Assembly (NCBI GenBank): GCA_963811365.1
Contig: CAWEQW010000005.1
Location: 147,167-211,166, forward strand
Direction of reading: 5' to 3'
Length of the DNA stretch: 64,000 bases
Source of the DNA: CAWEQW01 sp963811365
Lineage (GTDB): Bacteria; Actinomycetota; Actinomycetes; Propionibacteriales; Nocardioidaceae
The position numbers were made by a program, and so were the translations under genes. A model generated the notes under the pieces. That model worked only from the letters and a program-made list of their open reading frames with translations. It had not been told where the DNA came from and did no database searches. Each line of letters opens with the position of its first letter. Position 1 is the first letter of the stretch. This document shows positions 7,824 through 16,658 of this stretch, one piece after another.

Positions 7824-9071
7824 TCAGGGTCGGATGATCCGTTCCAGGAAGGGACCGCGGAAGACTCCGTCGGGGTCGCTCCGGCGCACGAGATCGCGGA
7901 ATGTGGGCAGTGCCGGGTAGAGATCGGCGATCGTGTCGCCGTCGAGGGAAGACATCTTGCCCCAGTGGGGCCGCTGGCCGCACGGGGCGATCGCGGCCTC
8001 AAGGTCGGGAAGCAGCGCGGCGACCTCCTGCGGGTGCTTTCGCCACGTGAAGGCGATACTGAGGGTGTCCTCACCCTGAGTGGGACTCAACCACTGCGGG
8101 TCTGCGGACATCGTCCGCAGCTCAGCGGAGTGAAGGTGCGGCCGGATGCAGTGCCCGAGCGCCGCGACCGCGTCCAGCGCCTCAGCGCCGCGGGCGAACG
8201 GAACGAAATGTTCGCTCTGGATCTCTGACCCGACCGAGGGGGTGCCGCCGATGCGGAAGTGCGGCAGCCGGTCACACCAAGCACCGACGCTCCCGTCGAC
8301 TGGGGTCTCGCGCTCGGAGGGCTCGCGCGGTGGCATCCGCCGCGCACCCAGCACGTCGTCAGGAGCTTCGACGCCGTCCGCGCCGTCCGGCACCCGCGAC
8401 TTCAGCAGGAGCTCGCGGACCCGGCCGTCCCACTCGGTGAATATGGAGACGCTGTAGGCGGCACCGAACGCCTGCGGAAGATTGTCGAGGAGCACGTCCC
8501 ACGGCAGGTGGCCATAGGCGTCCTGTCGCATCCGGTAGGTGGGCTGCACGTCCAGGGTGAGGCGAGTGACGAGGCCCAGGGCGCCCAGCGCGACGACGCT
8601 CCCGTCGAAGTCCGGGTCTCCGCGGCGGATGGTACGGAGTGCGCCGTCCGCGCCGAGGATTTCGACCGCCGAGACGGCCGAGGACAGCGTGCCGAGCCCG
8701 ATGCCGGATCCATGGGTGGCAGTGGCGGTCGCACCGGCGACGGAGATGTGCGGCAGCGAGCCCATGTTGTGCAGCGCGAGGCCGTGCCGCTCGAGCTCGA
8801 CAGCGAGCTCGCCGTACCGGGCGCCGGCGGAGACGGTCGCGCTCCTGCGGTCGGCAGCGAGCTCCACTTCCACGGCGAGGCCAGTGAGGTCGACGAGCAG
8901 CCCGGGCCCATCGGCGACGTCATTGAACGAGTGCCGGGTGCCGAGCGGCCGGATCGGCGTGCCAGAGGTGACCAGGTCCCGCGCCTGGTCCACTGACGCC
9001 ACGCGGACGATGCGTTGCGCGAGATATCCGTAGGTGCCGGCCCAGTTCAACTCACGCTCGACGTCGGCCAC
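7824..9071 (-). CDS. FAD-linked alditol oxidase / sugar-1,4-lactone oxidase family
   Basis: The 415-residue enzyme begins ELNWAGTYGY and has GTRHSFND, where the His is the residue that carries covalent FAD in alditol oxidases. It continues with THGSGIGLG in the PCMH FAD-binding domain and ends with the HWGK motif of the C-terminal substrate domain. The length matches AldO/xylitol oxidase (about 418). These enzymes oxidise polyols or aldonolactones with O2. GTG 9071 is preferred to the longer frame from 9119 because it gives the usual short lead to NWAG. No operon partner is seen. Confidence 0.86.
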   Translation of the reverse strand: MADVERELNWAGTYGYLAQRIVRVASVDQARDLVTSGTPIRPLGTRHSFNDVADGPGLLVDLTGLAVEVELAADRRSATVSAGARYGELAVELERHGLALHNMGSLPHISVAGATATATHGSGIGLGTLSSAVSAVEILGADGALRTIRRGDPDFDGSVVALGALGLVTRLTLDVQPTYRMRQDAYGHLPWDVLLDNLPQAFGAAYSVSIFTEWDGRVRELLLKSRVPDGADGVEAPDDVLGARRMPPREPSERETPVDGSVGAWCDRLPHFRIGGTPSVGSEIQSEHFVPFARGAEALDAVAALGHCIRPHLHSAELRTMSADPQWLSPTQGEDTLSIAFTWRKHPQEVAALLPDLEAAIAPCGQRPHWGKMSSLDGDTIADLYPALPTFRDLVRRSDPDGVFRGPFLERIIRP

Positions 9072-9575
9072 GACGCCGATTCTGCCCACCAGCGCCGTAG
9101 CCGCACAATCCGGTCCCACGCGGTCCTCCGGTGGCCGATCTCAGCGGCCAGCGCAGCAGCGTCTCTGTCTGGGACATCGGCGAGGACCGCGAGGGCGAGC
9201 GCCTGCTTGGAGGTGAGACGGCCTAGAAGACTGCGTTGCTCCAGTCCGAATCGGCGATCATCCGGTTCAGCGACGCAGCGGTCCGCGGCACTCCGCGTCG
9301 AGGGCGCCGGCGAGTGGCTGCAGCACTGCTGAGCCCAGATGCTCATCTCCGCACGCGTCGTGAACAGCAGCACCGCCGAGGCCCACGAAGAGGGCACCCG
9401 GGCCGCGCGGCAGGTGCCGAGTCATCGACCGGTGAGGGCTACACCTCGAAGGCCGACCGGTCTGGGACCAGGTTGGAACACGGGTGAGAGCGAGATTGAG
9501 GATGAATGGTCAGGGCGGCCGAGGCTGCGAGCCACTGCACGTCGAGCAGACCGTCGTACCGGACCCTCGCAGCCG
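9072..9575. other. Region without an intact gene
   Basis: No supported gene lies here. On the minus strand around 9120-9290 a frame reads RLTSKQALALAVLADVPD followed by RTAWDRIVRLRR, which faintly resembles a helix-turn-helix region but overlaps the oxidase start and has no clear beginning. I treat it as a possible remnant. The rest of the segment shows no coding or repeat signal that I can defend. Confidence 0.3.
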
Positions 9576-9665
9576 GGATACGCCGACTTCGACTCCGGGC
9601 ACCGGCCGACGTTCACCCAGCCGCGCGAGACTGCCCGCATCCTCGCCGACTGCGCCCAGCCCTGA
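9576..9665 (+). pseudogene. C-terminal remnant of an alpha/beta hydrolase
   Basis: The last 29 codons read YADFDSGHRPTFTQPRETAR then ILADCAQP and stop. They match the C-terminus of the intact hydrolase at 36396-37079 (YVDIESGHWPMFTRPRELAR, ILADCADR) at both protein and DNA level, including the catalytic-His position SGH. Nothing upstream resembles the rest of that protein, so this is a residual 3' end of a paralogous gene. Confidence 0.7.
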
Positions 9666-9838
9666 ACCCAGGGGACTCCTCGCAACCAGAACGCCCTCCC
9701 GGCTCCTTCAATACCTACAGCAAGAGTTCCGCGGCTCCCGCGCCGCGGGAACCTCTGCGCCACCCACGTCCTTTCGCTGCCTGTCGGCTGCGTAAGCTTT
9801 GACTTCCTGTGCCATGAGCGGGCGAGGGACCCGTGGCC

Positions 9839-10357
9839 TCAGCGGGAGGCGTAGCCGAGGACCAAGTGGTCGTGGTGCGTTCCCCACGTCAGTTCGAACG
9901 ACCAGCAGCCTGGTGATGGCAGGTCGATGATGGAGGGCCCGGGCGCCGCGTCGACGGTGCGCGTTACGGTCTGCCCCGTACCCGCCAGCGTGGCCCGGAT
10001 CTGCAGGGGCCCCTCCAGTGCACCGACGCGTGCCACCCAGAGGATCTTGTTGTTCTTGTTCGCAGCTGGTGGGACCACCAGCGGACGGTGCGCGGCCCAC
10101 ACGATGGCCGCAATGTCACCCCGGTCGCTGAGGACGTACGGCACGGGCTGGCCTGGTGGAGTGAACCCCGCCCTGGCCCACCGCGGGAGAACCTTCGACG
10201 CGTAGCTCGTTCGACATGCTGCCGCCGCTACGGGAGGCGTTGACGAAGACGCTGGTGCTGGGCGATCACCGTTGTCTGCGTGGGAGGTGCTGGACTCGTC
10301 GGACGTGCAGCCCGTGAGGGTCACGGCGATCAACAGGCACAACGCGATCCGCCTCAC
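9839..10357 (-). CDS. Lipoprotein of unknown function
   Basis: The 172-residue protein begins MRRIALCLLIAVTLTGC: a short positively charged start, hydrophobic core and lipobox LTGC, so Cys17 should be lipidated and the protein anchored outside the membrane. A Ser/Pro/Ala-rich linker follows, then a beta-rich domain with VWAAHRPLVVPP and a C-terminal CWSFELTWG. The two later cysteines may pair. I recognise no enzyme domain. It stands alone. Confidence 0.78.
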   Translation of the reverse strand: MRRIALCLLIAVTLTGCTSDESSTSHADNGDRPAPASSSTPPVAAAACRTSYASKVLPRWARAGFTPPGQPVPYVLSDRGDIAAIVWAAHRPLVVPPAANKNNKILWVARVGALEGPLQIRATLAGTGQTVTRTVDAAPGPSIIDLPSPGCWSFELTWGTHHDHLVLGYASR

Positions 10358-10432
10358 GTGCCGAGGCTACGCCGCCGGTGAGAGCCTGGCGGCCGCCGGA
10401 GCAATCGGAACGAACTACCGGGCACTGCCCCC

Positions 10433-11128
10433 TCATTGCCGGATCTGCCGTTGAACAGCCGGCGCACGTCTGTCAGTCCGCTCAGTGCAGGTGGGCAGTC
10501 CGGCTCGCCGGACGATGCGCTGTGCCTTGGCGCGGACGTTCTTGGCCAACGGGATGCCGGACTCCAACAGTCGTTGCATCTGGACTGCGTCCGGGCCGGT
10601 GGCCAGGTCGGCCACCCGCACCCCGTGATCGGGGCGGTCGACCACGGACACGATGTCGCCGGCGCGTACGACGCCCGGTTGGAGCACCCGGAGAAGGGCC
10701 CCGACTCGACCCGTGTTGTTGAACCGGATGTGGAACCCCTCGATCCCCATCCGCAGCGAGAGGTTCTCGCACGGGGTCCGGGGCATTCTCACCTCGAACA
10801 CGGCGGTCCCTGCGCTCCATTGCTCGCCAATGACCGCACCGCTGGTCGCCAACCCGTGAGTGCGCAGGTTCTCGCCGAACAGCCCAGGGGGAATCTCCCG
10901 GTCCAGGTCGTCGGCCCACCAGTCGGCATCTTCATCGGAGTAGGCGTACACGGCCTTGTCCACGCCGCCGTGACTGCTGTGGAGCTGTCGGTCCCCTGCC
11001 ATTCCACCCCACGTCACGTCGACCGAACCATCGACCGGCCGCTTGTCGATCGCCGTGGCGTGGAAGTAGCCGTCGCGTACCCGGTACACGACGTTCACCG
11101 CACGGATCTCGGCAGGGGCCACCTGCAC
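10433..11128 (-). CDS. MOSC domain protein (YiiM-like)
   Basis: The 231-residue protein has the MOSC domain order: GDRQLHSSHGGVDKAVYAY, GLFGENL, the Cys-containing RMPRTPCENL and RAGDIVSVV, followed by a short helical C-terminal part. MOSC proteins bind or transfer sulfur through that Cys, often with a molybdenum cofactor, as in YiiM/YcbX. GTG 11128 is chosen because it has GGGTGAGC upstream and starts ten residues before the domain; the frame continues to 11416 but the extra part is low-complexity. No Moco gene is nearby. Confidence 0.82.
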   Translation of the reverse strand: MQVAPAEIRAVNVVYRVRDGYFHATAIDKRPVDGSVDVTWGGMAGDRQLHSSHGGVDKAVYAYSDEDADWWADDLDREIPPGLFGENLRTHGLATSGAVIGEQWSAGTAVFEVRMPRTPCENLSLRMGIEGFHIRFNNTGRVGALLRVLQPGVVRAGDIVSVVDRPDHGVRVADLATGPDAVQMQRLLESGIPLAKNVRAKAQRIVRRAGLPTCTERTDRRAPAVQRQIRQ

Positions 11129-11941
11129 ATGCTCACCCGCTGGCGCCGGCGATGTTTGATCGGCCTTGCTCTGTTCCGCGGTCTTCGCCCCCGTCGCCCC
11201 CGTCGTCCACGTCGGCAACAGGTGGATACAGCGGGTGGGTGTTCGGGGGCTGGTGGCAGGAGGCTTCTTGGCGGCACGGAGATGGCCGTTCCGCACCCGA
11301 ACGGGGAGGGGCGTCGTGGCGTTGAAACGGTCCCTACCCCTGTCTGTCCGAAGAGCCACCCGCGTTCCCGCGTGCAAGTGTGGGGGACCCGCAAACGCAA
11401 GGCCGGGACCGGTCAAGGGTTCAAGTGCGTGCCGCGGATCGCCGGAGAGTCCGACTCACGCTCCTTCGTTGTCCTGACCCACGCGGAACAGAACGCGCAG
11501 CGGATACTGGAGACCGTCGTCTCCTGTCCGCCCTGCCCCTTGAGCGGGCACGAGAACTTCCCGGTGACTCGACGAGGGACCTATCTCACCACCGGCGGAC
11601 CACACGGCAGCGCTACCGACGCACTGACCCGGCGACCGAAGCTCGGCACACGCTCCCGCGCTGCCTGCCCAGGTGGGGTGTAGCCCAAGCTCCCGGCCCG
11701 CAAAGGCGGGTTCTACCACCAGCTCATCGCCGAACAGACGTTCCTTGCCTTGGACATCGAGACCACCTCGGTCCGACCGACCGGCGAGCACATCCCCTTG
11801 GTGTGTTTCGTCGTCGGCGCCGGACTCGGCCGGGCGCGGACCCGGTCGCGCCGTGCCCTGAGGTCTCCGTGCCCGGAACCACATAAGGTCGCGGAGATGC
11901 CGAGGAAACGGATGCCCGGCCGACGTGGAGATGCTCGATCG
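11129..11941. other. About 0.8 kb without a recognisable gene
   Basis: All six frames are partly open because of the high GC content, but none has a family pattern, start signal and end that agree. A plus-strand stretch around 11700-11810 reads YHQLIAEQTFLALDIETTSV and may be a fragment of an old gene. I could not assign it. The segment probably contains the promoter for the EthD gene at 11942. Confidence 0.35.
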
Positions 11942-12235
11942 ATGCACAAGATCACCGTCCAGTACTTCGACCCCGCCGACGGCGACGACTTCGAGACTGC
12001 CTACCGCGAGCAGCACGTGCCGCTCGTGCAAGCAGTCCCCGGTCTGAAGCGCTTCACCATCAGCCTTCCCCACGCTGACGGCTCGCCCTACCTGGTCGCG
12101 GAGCTGTGGTTCGCCGATGGTGACGCCCTGATCACCGCCCAGACCTCCGCCGAGATGGCTGCGGTGCGCGCCGATTCGGCGACGTACGACGTGGCCCGGC
12201 GGGTCATCTTCGCCGCAAGCGTCGAGGACGTCTGA
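11942..12235 (+). CDS. EthD domain protein
   Basis: The 97-residue protein fits the EthD family of small alpha+beta barrels: ITVQYFDPADGDDFETAYRE, then HVPLVQAVPGLKRFTIS, and LVAELWFADGDAL. EthD proteins are small dimers linked to degradation or polyketide pathways, often without a proven catalytic role. ATG 11942 has GTGGAGA eleven bases upstream. The frame extends to 11750 but the extra N-terminus is unlike the family. It sits alone. Confidence 0.82.
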   Translation: MHKITVQYFDPADGDDFETAYREQHVPLVQAVPGLKRFTISLPHADGSPYLVAELWFADGDALITAQTSAEMAAVRADSATYDVARRVIFAASVEDV

Positions 12236-12376
12236 TCCAGCATGGACTGGCACTGACCTCCTCCAGGTCCTTCTCCGCCTCTCAGAGACACCGCGACCCG
12301 TTGCACCAACGCGCACGGGTAGCCGATGAGCGGTCGCCCCCTTGAGCTTGAAGAGAACGCGCGTCATGATGCGGGC

Positions 12377-12701
12377 GTGCACGTCGAGCTGCTCGTGATC
12401 CCGCAATGCCCTGGGTCGGACGAGGCGACACGGTTGCTTCGTACCGCGCTCGACGACATCGGTCTGGCGGACACCCCGTTCACCGTTCGGATCATCGAGA
12501 CCGATGACGCGGCGAGAGCCGTCCGGTTCGCGGGCTCCCCGGCCTTCCTCGTCGACGGCTTGGACCTGTTCGAGAGCGGGACGCCAACCGGCTCGATGGC
12601 CTGCCGGGTCTACCCGACACCGGCCGGTCCCGTAACGTGCCCCGCTGCGAGCTCTCCGTCGAGGCCTCAAGGAACAAGCGGCGCGAGCGGCCGGAAGCTG
12701 A
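12377..12701 (+). pseudogene. Thioredoxin-fold family protein, frameshifted near the 3' end
   Basis: From GTG 12377 the frame reads VHVELLVIPQCPGSDEATRL, with a CPxS-like redox site, then SPAFLVDGLDLF and TGSMACRVYPTP, as in small thioredoxin-like alkylmercury-lyase-helper or glutaredoxin-type proteins. After about 12635 the proper C-terminus (PLRALRRGLKEQAARAAGS) continues in another frame and stops at 12699. One indel explains this, so it may be a sequencing error. CATGAT lies six bases before the GTG, a leaderless-type start. Confidence 0.6.
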
Positions 12702-12983
12702 GCACGGACACCCGACCCGCCGCCAGGGCGGTGCTGGTGCTGCGGGGCGATCGACGACCCGGACCACATGGCACCTCGGTGCCACCACCCCGAGGTGGCG
12801 ATGTGCCGCCGATGTGCGCGCTGGTGGTCAGGCAGGCATGGGAGGTCGAGGACCGGGACGAGACCTGAGTGCTCGTGACCAGGCGCACCCGGTTCCGCCA
12901 CGTCCGCGGTGACCTGATCGACCGCACTCGCATCGGCGGCCCGTGACCGGAGGACCGCTGCGCCCGCTCGGGCGTGTCTATCC

Positions 12984-13654
12984 TCACGCGCCCGGTTCGC
13001 GCGACGCGGGCTCGGCACCTTCGGGCCAGGAGGCGACGCAGACCCGGTTGCCGGCGCGGTCGGAGAGGACCCACCACGCCGGTGCTTCAGAGTCGTCGAC
13101 CACCCGACCGCCGGCCGCGAGTGCAGCCTCGAGGCGCGGTAAGGCGTGCTCACGGGCCACCGACACGTCGACGTGCATCGCGTGACGCAACGGTCTGGCC
13201 GGGTCGAGGTCCTGCATCCAGACCGTGGACCCGTGCCCGAGCGGGTCCACGCCGTTGTCGTCGGCCAGGTGTCGTAGCCCAACACGGCACGCCAGAACCC
13301 GACGTCCAGATCGCTCGGTCGGGCGGCTACCGCCAGCTGGACCTCCTGCACGGCACCACGGTCGGCGACGGCCCCGTGGCGACGAGCGACCGCGGAGATC
13401 GCCCGCGCGAGGTGCACGTGGTGCGGTTCAAGAAGCTCGACGCCCCGAGTCAGCCGCACGGTGAGGCGGCGATCAGCGAGCGTCAGCATCGCACCCGAAC
13501 CGGCCACCCCGGGAACGTCGGTGATCTCAGACGCCAGGGCACTGGCCTCGGCGAGCGAGCCCATGTCGTACGCGGCCGCGGCCCCACCGTGCAGCACCAC
13601 CCACTCCTCGACCCCGTCGGCCACGAGGAAGTCCCGCCATCCCTGCCTGCTCAT
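12984..13654 (-). pseudogene. Pterin dehydratase-like/VOC fusion protein, frameshifted
   Basis: The gene starts at ATG 13654 (MSRQGWRDFLVADGVEEWVV). Its first half has the pterin-4a-carbinolamine dehydratase-like pattern RLTVRLTRG then HVHLARAISAVARRHG; a VOC domain follows (VGFWRAVLGY). At about 13255 the frame changes by one base and continues as NGVDPLGHGSTVWMQDLDPA and WVLSDRAGNRVCVASWPEG to the stop at 12984. Both halves are well kept, so one deleted base, natural or technical, is the only defect. The fusion is a known actinobacterial architecture. Confidence 0.72.
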
Positions 13655-13960
13655 GACGACACCACACCACAGACCCGGCCCAGCGCGTCCACGGAACGCG
13701 CTGCTCCAGCCGCGTGGAGAGGCGGCAGCCGGGCACCAACGGACGGGGGAGGGGTGAACCCGAGACCGTCTGAAGGCGTTGGCCCGACAGACATTCGGCA
13801 CGAGCGTGTCAAGGGGGTCAAGGCGGGCCCGGTCGTCGCTCTCTTGGTCGCCCGGACCCCGTGACAAAGCGAGAGCCACCGGACCGATAACCAGCCTCCA
13901 TGCTCGGCTGGCGTCGTGCAGACCCCGAGGGACCGGGGTCGGTGCGTCATCCTGTTTCGA

Positions 13961-13989
13961 TCAGGGCGCCGGCGGAGCCGGCGCCCTGA
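13961..13989. terminator. Strong GC hairpin, terminator for the ABC ATPase gene
   Basis: Perfect 13-base arms TCAGGGCGCCGGC (13961-13973) and GCCGGCGCCCTGA (13977-13989) flank a GGA loop. The hairpin lies 62 bases past the stop of the minus-strand ABC ATPase gene. It lacks a clear U-tract, which is common for actinobacterial terminators. Confidence 0.75.
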
Positions 13990-14050
13990 CGAAGTGAAGA
14001 GAGTGCTCACCTGGAGGGCGGAGGTCGGGTTCGGTCGCTTCGGGGCATGC

Positions 14051-15136
<1,086 letters not shown>

Positions 15137-15429
15137 CACACACCAACTCCTCCACCGGCAGGAACGTGCCGGACGATCCGTTGTGAAGAACACGCGGGCC
15201 CGTCCCGCGCGCGACTGAGGGAGGGCATGGTGCCGCTGACCTCAGCCATCGGTGCGAACGTCGATGAGCTGGATGCGCATGGCCCGCGCAGTCTGGGGCA
15301 ACCGCCGGGGGTCCGACGTCGCCGAGAAGGGATGGGATGGCCCTGCCCCGGAGACGGCCGGGCTTGAGAGTGGTGGCCAGCGGCACGGAGGTAGAACCGG
15401 TCCGTGTCGCTGGTGACGGGGGTGCTGCT

Positions 15430-15762
15430 TCACGGCGCCTCCATGGTCGGGCGGTCGGCGGAACCGCCGTCTCGGAGGGCGGGTGCTCCGTTCATCGCAC
15501 GGTCCTGGACCTGGTTCAGCGCGAGTCGGATGGCGCCTGTGGCAACCACTGACTCACCCAGGGTTGAGCAGGCGATGCGTGGCGGGGTGTATGTCAGTGC
15601 GTCGAGGCGTTCGGTGATCGACGGGAGCACAGGCTTCATGGCCTGCGCGACACCGCCGCAGATCACCAGCAGGTCAGGATTGAGCAGGGTGGAAAGCACG
15701 GCGACGACTCGGGCGAGCCGGTCGGCGAGTCGCTCGGTGGCCCCGGCCTCGTGAGGCCCTGA
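15430..15762 (-). pseudogene. C-terminal fragment of a ROK family sugar kinase/regulator
   Basis: About 110 residues remain: ADRLARVVAVLSTLLNPDLL, VICGGVAQAM, PPRIACSTLGESVVATGAIR and a short tail. This is the ROK C-terminal pattern (NPDLIVIGGG..., then ...LG..A...GA). The N-terminal part with the ATP loop, or the helix-turn-helix of a repressor, is missing: homology stops near 15762, where another gene fragment on the opposite strand begins. A former link with the neighbouring sugar ABC ATPase is plausible. Confidence 0.75.
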
Positions 15763-15995
15763 GCGACGAGTTATGGACGGCCGACTCGCTGCAGCTGACC
15801 GGCGACGGCCTGCTGGCGGCGGTCTCCGACAGCATCGACGGTGCGGCCGAGCTGGCTCGCACCTGCGTCGACATGCTGGGGGAGCGGAGCTGGGAAGGCG
15901 ACCGGGAGCTGGCCGAAGCCCTGACAGCGGCGCTCGGCGACGGCCCGACTCCGATGCTGCGGCCACTGCCGGTGGACCTGGAGGGCTCGCCATGA
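15759..15995 (+). pseudogene. Truncated gene of unknown function upstream of a UPF0158-like gene
   Basis: The frame reads DELWTADSLQLTGDGLLAAV, then DSIDGAAELARTCVDMLGER and ends with TGA 15993-15995 overlapping the next ATG (ATGA). Composition and coupling show it was a real gene, but its start is lost at the junction with the ROK fragment near 15760 and there is no start codon at the proper place. I do not recognise its family. Confidence 0.5.
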
Positions 15996-16360
15996 TCCTG
16001 GAGGGCGACCCCGTGCACGGCGGCGGTCGGATCGACCTCCGCACCGGCGAGGTCTGGCCGCAGTCCGCGATCGAATACGCCGAGGAGGTCGGTGAGATCG
16101 ACGAGGACGACGACCCCGACCGGTGGCTGTGGGTGCACTGCGAGGGGTCGCACGACGGTTACCGCGACATGGAGTGTGCGTGCGTCCGGAGTAGCGGGCC
16201 AGGAACGACACCGCGGCGAGTCGGGCTGGCGACATTGACATCGGCTGGAACGGCAACAGTGGTGCGTGTGGGCATGGTGGTCACCTCGTGCGGCGACTGC
16301 GGGTCAGCCTCGACCCGGTCGCCGCTGGCGCGGCGAGGCTCACTGGCGTTTCGACGCTAG
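15992..16360 (+). pseudogene. UPF0158-like protein, truncated and run on into foreign sequence
   Basis: Residues 1-62 are well formed: GGGRIDLRTGEVWPQSAIEY, an acidic linker and DRWLWVHCEGSHDGYRDME, matching UPF0158-type proteins of unknown function. After codon 62 (about 16178) the frame continues for 60 residues with no family likeness, exactly where a recombinase fragment begins on the other strand. The 122-residue product is therefore a truncated gene plus read-through. Another, more complete but frameshifted, UPF0158 gene lies at 60424-60887. Confidence 0.55.
16179..16256 (-). pseudogene. N-terminal fragment of a tyrosine recombinase
   Basis: The minus-strand frame reads SPARLAAVSFLARYSGRTH, the usual start of the SAM-like core-binding domain of actinobacterial phage-type integrases (AFLARYSGRT, then a Tyr-rich helix). 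After that the likeness ends at the junction with the UPF0158-like fragment. It is short, so the call rests on one motif. A C-terminal recombinase fragment is at 41286-41636, but the two are 25 kb apart. Confidence 0.45.
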
Positions 16361-16658
16361 GACTGATGGCGGCGTTCCCGTCGCGACGAGCGCCGACGTG
16401 GGTGATCCAGTTCTCGCAGCACGACCCGAATGACCCGGTACAACGAAGGCGTCACGAGGCTGCTGGTCGACGACGGCCAGGTGTACGGCATGGTCGCCGT
16501 CGAGCTGGTCACCGCCATCGCCCTGGTGCGGCTCGTTGGTCTGACCGAAGACCGCCGAGCCCGAACCATCCAGCGAACATCTGCGAATCGAGCCGAGAGG
16601 CCTTCCCTCGCGCCTACTTCGGAGTAACACTCGACAGTAACTGTGAAGGGAGAGGCCG

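Noticed and set aside
9047..9397. Minus-strand frame with RLTSKQALALAVLAD, resembling a sigma-factor region
   Set aside because: The likeness is weak, it overlaps the oxidase start region and no upstream part of a sigma factor exists.
11456..13879. 807-codon open frame on the minus strand
   Set aside because: It crosses two genes and intergenic DNA; only 13255-13654 of it is coding (pterin dehydratase/VOC gene). The rest has no family pattern and is open because of high GC.
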